From Apium graveolens (taxonomy: Eukaryota; Streptophyta; Magnoliopsida; Apiales; Apiaceae), in the NCBI RefSeq assembly GCF_009905375.1, contig NC_133656.1:234927111-234991110 (forward strand): a DNA stretch of 64,000 nucleotides, in the 5' to 3' direction. This document shows, one piece after another, positions 24,422 to 37,577 of the stretch (position 1 is its first letter; each line of letters begins with the position of its first letter). Both the position numbers and the translations under genes were made by a program. The notes beneath the pieces were generated by a model. That model worked only from the letters and a program-made list of their open reading frames with translations. It had not been told where the DNA came from and did no database searches.

Positions 24422-27400
24422 TGTGATATCCCGTATTTTCAGAATTATTATTATTAATATTTGAATATGTTTATGTGATTTTCTGATTTAGAAGGAATAA
24501 AATGGTGGATATTTTATTCCTATTTGACGAGTTTGTGTTATTAATTGGTAATGTGCTAATTGTTGAGTGTTATATCGGTCCTTGTTAATATCTGAAAATA
24601 TTTCCTTAAATGTATTAATTTTAAAAGTTTATTTGAAACCCGATCATTTATTGATATCGGTAAATTGAGTTCGTTTAGTAATATTAGGGATTGGATGGAT
24701 ATTATGTCTGCTATGTGTTGTATGTAATATTAATTGTGTGTGACTTAGTTGTGATTGAGGATTATTTGTATTATTAATTACTGAGTCGTATCGTTTTGTT
24801 TTTGTCTTTAAAAGTGATTTTATTGAAAATCTAATTTCATAAATATTTAAATTATCTTTCAAAAATATTTTTATGACTTTATAATTACAATAATTATTTT
24901 TGGGATTTTATAAAATTTAGAAATCATTATTTCATCAATTATTTAGCCCTGTGTGATTTTCTGATTTCATTTATTTGTAAAATTCGTATTTAATTCCAAA
25001 ATTCATCAAAAATTATGAAACTCATATTTATTTAAGTTTGGAATATTCTGAGAATTTTAAAATTATTTTGGAAATTTTTGGGATTAATTTCACTGGCGCA
25101 TTGATTCGTTTAATTGCTAAAAGCGGGTATAAATTGCGTTTCAAAAATTATTTTAAAATTTCGAAATTTATGTTTTTATAAACTTCGGGATATTTGTAAT
25201 ATTTTAAGACTATTTTTGTAATTTTCTGAATTTGTTTCAAGTGCAGCTCAGTTCATTAAATTGTGTAATGCGGGTATAACGCGCAAGTCAAAAATGCTTT
25301 AAAAATTATAAAAATTTTATTTTATTAGTTTTTAATTATTCTGAGAATTTTAGAATTTGTTTGGTAATTTTCTGATTTTATTTACCGGCGCGTTTATTCG
25401 ATAAGTTGAGAAATGCGGGGCAAAACAAAATTTTCAGATATAAATAAGGATATGTTGCTGTGATCTGTTGAAAAAAAAACAAAAAAAAACAAAAAAAAAA
25501 ACAAAAAAAAAACAAAAGAAGAAAACGTGGCAGGAGGCCACCACCCCCACCTGCCACCCGTGAACAACAAACCCCCCCCCCCACATTTGAGCTAAACAGT
25601 CCCTCTCCCCATTCTCTGTCTCTCTGTTTCTCCGTATATTTATTTACTTTAAATTTTCAAAACTTCATATCTTACAAACCGTTCATCCAAATTTCAATTG
25701 TTATATATATAAACGATCAGCGCTTCGATACCTACGCATAGGTATATATATTGCAAGGTTTTGAGAAGAAAAATTGCGGGGCATATTTCCGTTATATTTT
25801 CGTTTTAATTTATTTTCGGGGCGTAGAAACAGAGTTTGGAGGTGGTGATTACTCCACATGGTATCTCAGAGTGTATATGTCTATGACCATTAATTTCGGA
25901 TTTTTCTGGAGATATTTTCCGGACATCAGATTTTCTCTTCGGGTTGATCAGAATTTATTTTGGGTAACGATTCCGAAATTCCGCCTTCGTACTTGTGTAT
26001 ATTATAGCATGTTAGTGTTTATATATTTATTTCATAATTTTTAGAAATTGTTGGAGAAGTCACTTTTGGTCCGAGTTTTGGTTCAGGTGGCCGTGTTATT
26101 CATTTCTGGAGTGTTTATATGCGTAAATATAAATTATTGTGTTGATTGTTGTTGGTTGTGTCGATATGATATCGACTGGCAGTCCGAGAAATAGAGGAGG
26201 TGCTGTCCAATTTCCAAGAAAATATTATTTTAAATTACTTTACAGGCTCAATAATTCTTATAAAATTATTTCGAGTGTTCGAGCACTATTATTTAGTTAT
26301 AAATGATTCGGAGACTTGTTTTAATTCCGAAAAATGTTCAAAAAATCATATTAAATAAACCGTTCGTCCGTTTAATACGAAACGAACGCGTACAGACTCA
26401 GAAAAATATTCCGCTTTCATTAAAAATACTTTCGAGACCCAAATCCTTTTTGTTTCGAAAGGTCGTTTGTTTTACAAGTTATTCAGAGTCGATTATTGAT
26501 CGAAAAATCATATTTTTGACCTGATTTCAGTTTTAAACATATCGAGTCGACCCTTTTGACGAACTGAGTCATATGTGATATGAATTAAGTGATACATGAG
26601 TTATGTGCTTATGTGCTATGTGAATTATGTGTGTGTGTGGATTAAGAGTCCTGTGTTTGTCTGTTATATTTATATGTGGGCTATCGTATGGGTAGACGAT
26701 AGGGTTTTGACGCGCCGTTCGTCAAGTAATTATCATTTAGACAATTAAAGTTGTATCTTTTAATTATAGATGCGGATCATTCGAGTTGATCAGGACAAGA
26801 CGTTGGATAAAGAATGAGATGGAATGGTATTGGGCATCTGGCTTCTAGCAATCGCAGGAGCAGCATATCAGTCAAGTGTTGAAAAGAAGGACGGTGATGT
26901 TTTAAGACAGAATTTCAGAATAGATGCGTGTTTGCGAGTGTGACTAACTGCTAAAAACCCAAAGGCAAGTACCCCTGATTTCACTTATTGTTCAAGTGAT
27001 GTTTATTTCGAATCACAGTATGCAAGTATCCCTATCATCACTTATTGTTCAAGTGATATTTATTTTAAATCTTTTGATGCAAGTATTGCTTTCCCTATTC
27101 TCAGTTTAGAATCGATAAATGTTTTACATATCGCTGAATTAAATAATTCTGTTTATGCAAGTATTCTTCCGTTATTCTATATTCAGAGTAGCTAAGTGAT
27201 TTTACTTATCCAATTATCGGATTTACAAATATTTTGGATTTTGAGAAAAGTGATTTGGTTGCGAATATTCCTACCCAAGAATTGGGGGAATAAAATTATT
27301 TCGGGTGTCAAGTATCATGACCCCATTTCAATAAAAGGTTTTAAGATTGGATCATAATTGCGTAAGTGACCGGGACGGACGGTCCAGCGGAGGGCTATTT

Positions 27401-28560
27401 CTAAGTGCCATATGAATATTATGACACCATTTTGCCACAGGCTAGTTATGCCTTTTTGTTTGAGTACTCGTGTTTTTGGGGTCACGTTTCTATGAATCAT
27501 GACCTTGTGCTATCACACGGGCTGATCAGCATGTGATAGTACGTCCGTCGAAGAATGATCTTAATCTAAATTATCATATCATTTTTGATATTCATAGAAT
27601 AAATAATTTATCAACTGATTCTTTTTGGATTAAAAGTACTGATTCTGTTTTGGATTAAAAGTGAATTGTGGCTTTGATTCAGTTTCTGATTTTGTGGATA
27701 CTTACGTTGTTGTTAAATATTAAAGGTGGTATTAGTATAGATGATTGATGTTGACTTCAGTATGGGTGTTGTGAGCATCAAAGTTCGTATTGATATCTAA
27801 TTTGATATGACAACAAAATAAGTATTAATATTAAGAGTTGAGTTTTGAGTAAAGTTTATGATTCAATCCATAATCATTGTTTCATGTTATTGTGGTTTAC
27901 GATATTTCCGTAAACACTGTTTTACGAGTTTTATTCTCGTCAAGATTCAAAGTATTGCTGAAGCCTTTCGCTTGAAAATATCAAAAAGAGTTTATAATTC
28001 AGCAATTATGATTTTAAATGTTCTGCTCTAATGCAGATATCGGTTTTATATCAAAAGACCCTATATATGCTATAATGATCTTGCTGAGCATTTCTTCCGC
28101 TCATACTTGCCTGTTTTTAAATTTAACCTCCAGTGAGGATTAGCTTGCGCTACTTAGCTGCGAAATTCGAGGAAGCAAAGAAGAAGCTCTTGGAAGGTGG
28201 TTGGTCCAGGGTTTGCGGACTAGTGTAAGTTTTATTGTGTAAAGTTATTTATATTAGATTATATTATAGTTGTATATTTTATTTGGGCCTAGTATACTTA
28301 ATTTCGAAGTTATACTAGTGGGTTTAATTGTGAGTTGGAATTTATTGAAAAGAGTTTTAAAAGAAAGTGAGAAAAATTTATTTGTGGAATTTGGATATCT
28401 TGTTTCTAGAACTGTAACCTTAAAAGATCTTGGATTAGTTTGGGGTCATTTATGATAAATATCTTCCGCTGACATTTATTATTTGATTTAACAGGTTATT
28501 TTGGATTGAGGTTTCATCGTGACGACCAAATCCCCTGACCCCGGATTTGGGGGCGTTACA
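24422..28560 (+). repeat. LTR2 of the array (4139 bp, shared by both bodies)
   Basis: Same ends as LTR1. The A-block tract near 25471-25515 has four blocks, against two in LTR1 and three in LTR3, which explains most of the length difference. In its first kilobase it shares variants with LTR3, and after about 25860 it mostly shares variants with LTR1. Confidence 0.9.
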
Positions 28561-29938
28561 GGTTGGTATCAGAGCTGAGGTTATAGTAAACTAGAAACGA
28601 GAGTGTGTAGGAGTGTGTATAGCTATGTGAGGACGTTTGAGCTCATATCGAGTTCCTGTTGGACTATTGAATATAGTACCAACGAATAAGTTAAGATAAG
28701 GCGTATTTGTTTGAGATGATTGTGCTGAACTGGATGGAACTCCGGGAAGCTGCAAATTTCTATTGTGGAATCTTCCGAGACTACGATTCGACGACGATGG
28801 ATATTATCGATATCCTTAGAATATGAAGAAGTATCTAGAATCGGATGACGAGTCAACAGAAGAGTTCAAATTCAAGATAAATATTAAGACTTTGGCAATA
28901 CCTTCTCTTTCTATAATTTCTTTTGGCTTCTCTCAAAAAGGGATATCTGTTAGAGGATATATTCCCTACCACTCATTTTCAATCATAACTATGTTTTAAA
29001 TGTGCCAGAGGTTGTCATGAAGCCTATTTTTCAGGTTTTGATAGCTCTGCTAAGTTATGAATATTTAACTTCCACTTTTCTTATTTGGTGGATAGTTTCT
29101 TGGTGATGTGACACCACTTGCTCATTTTGGTGCCAGAATTTTGTTCTCTGGATTTCATTTCCTTCAGAAATATCAGTTTTGAAATCTTTTCAGTTTTATT
29201 CATTTGATTTTGAATTCTTTGATATTTTTATTCTGACTGAGATGAACAACCCTAATTATAGGGGAAACAAGGTATACCTGTCTGTGTGATAGGAGTTGGA
29301 TGGGACGCCATCACTTGTGTGTATTGTGAATACATGAAGGTTAACAACCTTTAGTAGTGTCTTAATTTGGACACGCAATACCAAGTTCGTTTGATCATAT
29401 TGATCTCTCAGTTATTCTTTTATTTCAACAATACTTTTTCTCAAATTCAGATTTTGGTTCCGTTATGGTATCAAATTCTTTTCTTTTTGAAATTCCATGA
29501 TTTTGTCATCCCAAACATTCGAAGGTATGCCAATCAAGTTAAGCTGAGTTATCCTGGTCAAGTCAAAGCAGGGTTATGTGATGGGATTATCAAGAGCAAC
29601 AGTGGATTGCAATGCGATTAAAATATCAGGGTTGTATAGCGAATTCAGTCTGTTTCTTTATTTCTCTATCTTTCTCTTTCTTTTCTTCCCTCTATCTTTC
29701 TCTCTATTCTTCTTTCTCGCAATCAGTAAAGCGATTCTATTGAGGAATTGGTCAAAGGATGTAGACGGAACAGTGGTACACAGTGAAGCTCCTGTAAAAG
29801 TTTTATTATACCAGGAATACAATATTTGTTTAAGATTATGGAAAATTGAGGTTATTTGGAAATGGAAAGTTGGTTAGAAAACCCTAAGTGCTGTCTTCTG
29901 CTGATTCTGAGGACGGAATCCTTATAAGGAGGGTAGAT
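28561..29938 (+). other. Body 2 of the array
   Basis: Same 1378-bp length as body 1 and nearly identical, with only about five differences noticed (for example near 28651, 29308, 29427, 29632 and 29649). It has the same primer site just after the LTR and the same purine tract before LTR3. No coding capacity. Confidence 0.85.
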
Positions 29939-32900
29939 TGTGATATCCCGTATTTTCAGAATTATTATTATTAATATTTGAATATGTTTATGTGATTTTC
30001 TGATTTAGAAGGAATAAAATGGTGGATATTTTATTCCTATTTGACGAGTTTGTGTTATTAATTGGTAATGTGCTAATTGTTGAGTGTTATATCGGTCCTT
30101 GTTAATATCTGAAAATATTTCCTTAAATGTATTAATTTCAAAAGTTTATTTGAAACCCGATCATTTATTGATATCGGTAAATTGAGTTCGTTTAGTAATA
30201 TTAGGGATTGGATGGATATTATGTCTGCTATGTGTTGTATGTAATATTAATTGTGTGTGACTTAGTTGTGATTGAGGATTATTTGTATTATTAATTACTG
30301 AGTCGTATCGTTTTGTTTTTGTCTTTAAAAGTGATTTTATTGAAAATCTAATTTCATAAATATTTAAATTATCTTTCAAAAATATTTTTATGACTTTATA
30401 ATTACAATAATTATTTTTGGGATTTTATAAAATTTAGAAATCATTATTTCATCAATTATTTAGCCCTGTGTGATTTTCTGATTTCATTTATTTGTAAAAT
30501 TCGTATTTAATTCCAAAATTCATCAAAAATTATGAAACTCATATTTATTTAAGTTTGGAATATTCTGAGAATTTTAAAATTATTTTGGAAATTTTTGGGA
30601 TTAATTTCACTGGCGCATTGATTCGTTTAATTGCTAAAAGCGGGTATAAATTGCGTTTCAAAAATTATTTTAAAATTTCGAAATTTATGTTTTTATAAAC
30701 TTCGGGATATTTGTAATATTTTAAGACTATTTTTGTAATTTTCTGAATTTGTTTCAAGTGCAGCTCAGTTCATTAAATTGTGTAATGCGGGTATAACGCG
30801 CAAGTCAAAAATGCTTTAAAAATTATAAAAATTTTATTTTATTAGTTTTTAATTATTCTGAGAATTTTAGAATTTGTTTGGTAATTTTCTGATTTTATTT
30901 ACCGGCGCGTTTATTCGATAAGTTGAGAAATGCGGGGCAAAACAAAATTTTCAGATATAAATAAGGATATGTTGCTGTGATCTGTTGAAAAAAAACAAAA
31001 AAAAAACAAAAAAAAAAACAAAAGAAGAAAACGTGGCAGGAGGCCACCACCCCCACCTGCCACCCGTGAACAACAAAACCCCCCCCCCACATTTGAGCTA
31101 AACAGTCCCTCTCCCCATTCTCTGTCTCTCTGTTTCTCCGTATATTTATTTACTTTAAATTTTCAAAAATTCATATCTTACAAACCGTTCATCCAAATTT
31201 CAATTGTTATATATATAAACGATCAGCGCTTCGATACCTACGCATAGGTATATATATTGCAAGGTTTTGAGAAGAAAAATTGCGGGGCATATTTCCGTTA
31301 TATTTTCGTTTTAATTTATTTTCGGGGCGTAGAAACAGAGTTTGGAGGTGGTGATTACTCCACATGGTATCTCAGCGTGTATATGTCTATGACCATTAAT
31401 TTCGGATTTTTCTGGAGATATTTTCCGGACATCAGATTTTCTCTTCGGGTTGATCAGAATTTATTTTGGGTAAAGATTCTGAAATTCCGCCTTCGTACTT
31501 GTGTATATTATAGCATGTTAGTGTTTATATATTTATTTCATAATTTTTAGAAATTGTTGGAGAAGTCACTTTTGGTCCGAGTTTTGGTTCAGGTGGCCGT
31601 GTTATTCATTTCTGGAGTGTTTATATGCGTAAATATAAATTATTGTGTTGATTGTTGTTGGTTGTGTCGATATGATATCGACTGGCAGTCCGAGAAATAG
31701 AGGAGGTGCTGTCCAATTTCCAAGAAAATATTATTTTAAATTACTTTACAGGCTCAATAATTCTTATAAAATTATTTCGAGTGTTCGAGCACTATTATTT
31801 AGTTATAAATGATTCGGAGACTTGTTTTAATTCCGAAAAATGTTCAAAAAATCATATTAAATAAACCGTTCGTCCGTTTAATACGAAACGAACGCGTACA
31901 GACTCAGAAAAATATTCCGCTTTCATTAAAAATACTTTCGAGACCCAAATCCTTTTTGTTTCGAAAGGTCGTTTGTTTTACAAGTTATTCTGAGTCGATT
32001 ATTGATCGAAAAATCATATTTTTGACCTGATTTCAGTTTTAAACATATCGAGTCGACCCTTTTGACGAACTGAGTCATATGTGATATGAATTAAGTGATA
32101 CATGAGTTATGTGCTTATGTGCTATGTGAATTATGTGTGTGTGTGGATTAAGAGTCCTGTGTTTGTCTGTTATATTTATATGTGGGCTATCGTATGGGTA
32201 GACGATAGGGTTTTGACGCGCCGTTCGTCAAGTAATTATCATTTAGACAATTAAAGTTGTATCTTTTAATTATAGATGCGGATCATTCGAGTTGATCAGG
32301 ACAAGACGTTGGATAAAGAATGAGATGGAATGGTATTGGGCATCTGGCTTCTAGCAATCGCAGGAGCAGCATATCAGTCAAGTGTTGAAAAGAAGGACGG
32401 TGATGTTTTAAGACAGAATTTCAGAATAGATGCGTGTTTGCGAGTGTGACTAACTGCTAAAAACCCAAAGGCAAGTACCCCTGATTTCACTTATTGTTCA
32501 AGTGATGTTTATTTCGAATCACAGTATGCAAGTATCTCTATCATCACTTATTGTTCAAGTGATATTTATTTTAAATCTTTTGATGCAAGTATTGTTTTCC
32601 CTATTCTCAGTTTAGAATCGATAAATGTTTTACATATCGCTGAATTAAATAATTCTGTTTATGCAAGTATTCTTCCGTTATTCTGTATTCAGAGTAGCTA
32701 AGTGATTTTACTTATCCAATTATCGGATTTACAAATATTTTGGATTTTGAGAAAAGTGATTTGGTTGCGAATATTCCTACCCAAGAATTGGGGGAATAAA
32801 ATTATTTCGGGTGTCGAGTATCATGACCCCATTTCAATAAAAGGTTTTAAGATTGGATCATAATTGCGTAAGTGACCGGGACGGACGGTCCAGCGGAGGG

Positions 32901-34066
32901 CTATTTCTAAGTGCCATATGAATATTATGACACCATTTTGCCACAGGCTAGTTATGCCTTTTTGTTTGAGTACTCGTGTTTTTGGGGTCACGTTTTCATG
33001 AATCATGACCTTGTGCTATCACACGGGCTGATCAGCATGTGATAGTACGTCCGTCGGAGAATGATCCTAATCTAAATTATCATATCATTTTTGATATTCA
33101 TAGAATAAATAATTTATCAACTGATTCTTTTTGGATTAAAAGTACTGATTCCGTTTTGGATTAAAAGTGAATTGTGGCTTTGATTCAGTTTCTGATTTTG
33201 TGGATATTTACGTTGTTGTTAAATATTAAAGGTGGTATTAGTATAGATGATTGATGTTGACTTCAGTATGGGTGTTGTGAGCATCAAAGTTCGTATTGAT
33301 ATCTAATTTGATATGACAACAAAATAAGTATTAATATTAAGAGTTGAGTTTTGAGTAAAGTTTATGATTCAATCCATAATCATTGTTTCATGTTATTGTG
33401 GTTTACGATATTTCCGTAAACACTGTTTTACGAGTTTTATTCTCGTCAAGATTCAAAGTATTGCTGAAGCCTTTCGCTTGAAAATATCAAAAAGAGTTTA
33501 TAATTCAGCAATTATGATTTTAAATGTTCTGCTCTAATGCAGATATCGGTTTTATATCAAAAGACCCTATATATGCTATAATGATCTTGCTGAGCATTTC
33601 TTCCGCTCATACTTTCCTGTTTTTAAATTTAACCTCCAGTGAGGATTAGCTTGCGCTACTTAGCTGCGAAATTCGAGGAAGCAAAGAAGAAGCTCTTGGA
33701 AGGTGGTTGGTCCAGGGTTTGCGGACTAGTGTAAGTTTTATTGTGTAAAGTTATTTATATTAGATTATATTATAGTTGTATATTTTATTTGGGCCTAGTA
33801 TACTTCATTTCGAAGTTATACTAGTGGGTTTAATTGTGAGTTGGAATTTATTGAAAAGAGTTTTAAAAGAAAGTGAGAAAAATTTATTTGTGGAATTTGG
33901 ATATCTTGTTTCTAGAACTGTAACCTTAAAAGATCTTGGATTAGTTTGGGGTCATTTATGATAAATATCTTCCGCTGACATTTATTATTTGATTTAACAG
34001 GTTATTTTGGATTGAGGTTTCATCGTGACGACCAAATCCCCTGACCCCGGATTTGGGGGCGTTACA
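29939..34066 (+). repeat. LTR3 of the array (4128 bp)
   Basis: Same ends as the other two, immediately followed by the duplication GTAGC at 34067-34071. It carries about a dozen private differences, all seen after about 31370 (for example near 31376, 31474, 31990, 32536, 32815 and 32994). Confidence 0.9.
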
Positions 34067-34205
34067 GTAGCTATCACATTTTATACTTTAAGTGCCAGAA
34101 ATCGGGCAAAAATGGGCTATTGGACTGATTTCCTACCTTGGAATTCAAAGTTAAAGTCATTGAATTGACAATTTCTAGCATTTTTAGAACAATTTTTGAG
34201 TTTAT

Positions 34206-34412
34206 GCATACCAACATACCACAAAGACGATCTTCATAAAGTTTACTCAAGATCAACAAGAGCATTGTAATCACATCAAACACCAATAAGTAGAATTGGT
34301 TTACCAAACACATATCACGAATACGATCTTCGAAAAGTTTATTTAAGATCAAGAATATTACCGTAATCACCCAATAAGCACCAAGAAGTAGAATTGGTTT
34401 ACCAAACACAAA
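34206..34412. repeat. Two-copy tandem repeat, unit about 100 bp
   Basis: Phrases 'acgatcttc(a/g)(t/a)aaagttta', 'aagatcaa(c/g)aa' and 'agtagaattggtttaccaaacac' occur twice, about 96-105 bases apart. The minus-strand open reading through it is a by-product of the repeat. The flanks 34072-34205 and 34413-34600 hold nothing recognisable. Confidence 0.7.
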
Positions 34413-34600
34413 AATCATGTTATTTTACATGACTTTTTTCCTTTTTTATAGTTAAACTAACATACGTAGGTGTGGAACTTTTATCCTCCACTAGAGAAAT
34501 AAAGACCTCAATCGTTGTACTAACTATTTGTTGGTACATTATTCCTTCTTGGGCTAGCTAGGAAGTCGACTCTTATTGAATTAGGGTTTCTGAAGATTAA

Positions 34601-34760
34601 CACTACTAGAAATTTTTTAATAGGCATCTCCCATTAGACATCGGTTTCTTGTGCCACCGATATAAAAGAGTACTATCAACATCACTCCAAATAAAACCGA
34701 TGTACATAGATATTCACACATCGCTTTCTAGTACAGCCGATGTCAAATATAAGCTCTAAA
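34601..34760. repeat. CACTA left terminal and subterminal repeats
   Basis: Inverted repeat CACTACTAGAAA at the end, then three inverted pairs of ACATCGG-type and ACCGATGT-type motifs near 34637-34666, 34679-34702 and 34717-34744. Each pair can form a short hairpin. These are expected transposase binding sites. Confidence 0.85.
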
Positions 34761-35582
34761 AAAAATAAACGTGCGCCTATCTCGTTCTTCCCCCTTCACC
34801 AAATATTTCCCTCCCTTGAGAAAATTTCAGTTCCCCCCAAATCAATACATCCATACATACCCTAAAATTAAAAACATATATACTAAAAACTAAAATTAAA
34901 AAACTAAAACCATTCAACCTCACACAATCACCCGACTCTCTCATCTCACCCCATCCCTTCTCTAACGAACCCATCCCGCCCCCGCCCCCCCCCCCCCCCG
35001 CCCCCTCTCTTCATTCCTCTCTCCTCCCCCTTTCTCTCTTTTGCAGTTGGATTTGGAATCTGGAAGCTAACCTTAATACTGAATTGAAGCTGTTTGAATT
35101 TGAATTAAAGCTATTTAAATCGAAGCTTTGAAGCTCAATTGAATCTCGAAGATCTAAACTCTGGTTGTTTTGTTCGAGTTAAAGAGGGTAAGAATGTAAA
35201 CCCTAATTTTGTTTGAACCCCTAATTGGGGATTTTGGAAATTAGAAATTTTTTTAACTAGAAATCCTAATTTTTATGAATCTGCTTGATTGTATAAGTAT
35301 GTATTGTTGCTGAAATGTTTATATTATTTTCAGACCATTTTGACATGATCTTTCTTACTCGAACTCTTGGGTCTGGCTGCCGATTATATGTCTAACCCTT
35401 GGAGATTGAAACTCGCGATGCTAATAATATCAAGTTTGGTTTTATGAACTAAAAGTTTAATTCTACCATTTTGAAAGCCATGTATCTATATGATGATGTT
35501 GGATACGTAATTATTCCTGAATTACAAATTTATGTGATTTTTTTTTGCAGGAAGCGGAAATAAGGGTTCGAGATATGGAGAA

Positions 35583-35630
<48 letters not shown>

Positions 35631-37572
35631 CATAAGAATTTAGATGAGAGAAATGGGCAGTATCGGGATGTAGCCTCTACTGCTGAGAAGGTATAATATC
35701 ATGTTTTGATCTTTTGCAAAACATAAAAGCATATACAAGTCATATTGTCATAAATGTTAGTTCAGCCTGATTGTTAGGACAAATTGCAATCAAATAGTAC
35801 AAGATCAAACTGTCAAATCTGCATGTGAACATTATCATGTGAAGATTCACAGAGAAAGGAGATCTGATAGTTACTTAAGTCTGTTGTTGGTCTAATGTTG
35901 ACTATTCCTTGGACCTTGGTTTCAGATGGAGTTCACTTAAAGGAGCTACCTTTGAATATTCAAAGCAATCTACAACAAACTAATTGCTCTGTTTCTCTGG
36001 ACAAAGTCTTACTCAGGTGAGTAGTAGGTTTTCAGTAGAAGTTTTTGTTACTAAAACATAATATAAATATTCGAATGTCCTAAACCTTTAGTTAATTTAT
36101 TTAATAACCGGTTGTACGGTTGTATATTATTACACTTGTGGCCACCTTATACTTCTTTATGTATATATTTTTAACTAAGTTACATAATATGTTCTGGCAG
36201 TTTACTGGTTCAGGTTTTCTAGGATCGTAGGGCACAAATGCATTGGAAATATTTTATTTTTTTATCCATGGTTTGTTTCTTTTTTGTTGTTCGATTAATC
36301 AGATACATTTTCGGTTTTAAATGTGTGTATATATATATATTAATATTTCCAAATTAAATACATAAAGTCACACAAGCTTCTACTGCAACGTGAACCTTTA
36401 ACCCTTTTTGACCAAGTGAAGAAGGATAAACACTAGCCAAAACTCATAGGTTATTACTTATTATATATTTTTTTGTCATTAGTCATTACAAAATGCCACC
36501 TAAACTTCCCATATTTTTCAGTTATAATGGTAATGGAATATGAATGAAACCGTTGCTTAGGAAATCCAGGATAGACATGTCTACTAAGTACTAACTGAAA
36601 CTGACATGTAAGATGTAGCTTTTTCTTTTATATCTGGGTTTCCCAAACAGGTGTTAACACAATAAAAATAAATAAAAGAAGACTTAACTATATTTTTAAT
36701 TCATGAAGTCTGAATGTGAAATTGATTTTTAAATTTTAAGACTATGTTCTTGTCCCTTTGGATCCCCTTTTTCATTTTCGGTATTATGAGTGTCACCTCT
36801 TGAAATCATGTGCGCATTCTTGTACCTTTACCTTTCAGGCTTTGTTGATGACTAAGCAACAAAGAGAGCGAAAGAAGTAAGGGCTGATACTGGAAAGTGG
36901 GGAGAGCATTTGAGAAATTATAAATCTGAAATGAAAGGGGTACTATCAATCTTGGAAACATTTTAAATTTGAACATGGTGTAGTCTATATGGTTTACAAC
37001 TTCATATTATTCTTGACAGTAGGGTATGTATGGTCAGTATAAATATGCCTTGTACATTCATCAAAAGTCATTATATAAATTACAATAGCAGCCCCACCTG
37101 ATGTCCGGATTAACAATTTAGTGTATGTATTATCTTCCCGTTTCTGTTATGAAACAACGAAAGTAGTCAAGTACATAACTCGGTGGTGTCGTATTTCACA
37201 GTCCTTTGATTTATTCATTCTTTTTTTGTATGACAACAGTAATTGAGATTTTGGTGATTTATTTACAACTAATTATACAAAATTGATGTGATTATAATTA
37301 GTAATGTGTAATTATAATATTAGTAATATTTGATTGGTTGCGAATAAGTGGATATTGGAAATGTTGCTTGCGAAATTTTGTTTGACACACTTGTGATGTT
37401 GTTGTTTGCTTATAGTACTATATTTTTTGCTTGATTAAACTTACTGACCTCAGATGGTCCCAGTAAAATATTGCCAATATCCACTTATTCACAAAAGAAT
37501 TAGTAGAGAAGGTGTATACTTACTCTCTCATTACGATGAACTATCAAAAGAGATTAACATGTAAAGGATATT
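34761..37572 (+). other. CACTA interior with gene-fragment-like exons
   Basis: A pyrimidine-rich block (C-run 34985-35000) is followed by stretches with splice-like borders. 'TTTTTTTTGCAG|GAAGCGGAAATAAGG' near 35550 begins an exon-like piece that ends 'GCTGAGAAG|GTATAA' near 35690, readable as EAEIRVRDMEKD... and ERNGQYRDVASTAEK. A further piece starts 'TTTCAG|GCTTTGTTGATG' near 36839 and meets a stop soon after. The protein is not recognised. It may be a captured host gene fragment or the remains of the element's own accessory gene. No intact protein is supported. Confidence 0.4.
35585..35629. repeat. (AT)n microsatellite
   Basis: About 22 uninterrupted AT repeats within the exon-like piece of the CACTA interior, disrupting any reading frame there. 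Confidence 0.95.
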
Positions 37573-37577
37573 GATCC

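Larger units (their letters stand above)
18927..34066 (+). mobile_element. Three-LTR, two-body array of a non-coding Ty3/gypsy-like element
   Basis: LTR1 18927-23043, body 23044-24421, LTR2 24422-28560, body 28561-29938, LTR3 29939-34066. Each LTR runs TGTGATATCC...GCGTTACA. Each body starts with an initiator-Met primer site and ends with a purine-rich tract before the next LTR. The entire array is flanked by GTAGC at 18922-18926 and 34067-34071, so it occupies a single insertion site. LTR ends, primer site and the 'gaggacggaatcc' phrase near the purine tract resemble Tekay-type chromoviruses (inference). No gag or pol remains, so it must have moved using proteins made elsewhere. The repeats differ at only a few sites per kb. 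Confidence 0.9.

Noticed and set aside
20234..31550. Open readings of 97, 73, 84 and 99 residues repeated at 5.5-kb spacing
   Set aside because: They lie inside the repeated LTRs and bodies. Their apparent conservation only reflects the recent duplication of the DNA. Composition and lack of known motifs argue against coding.
34074..34418. 114-residue minus-strand gene
   Set aside because: It is produced by a two-copy tandem repeat, has no known motif, and codon use looks like the surrounding non-coding DNA.
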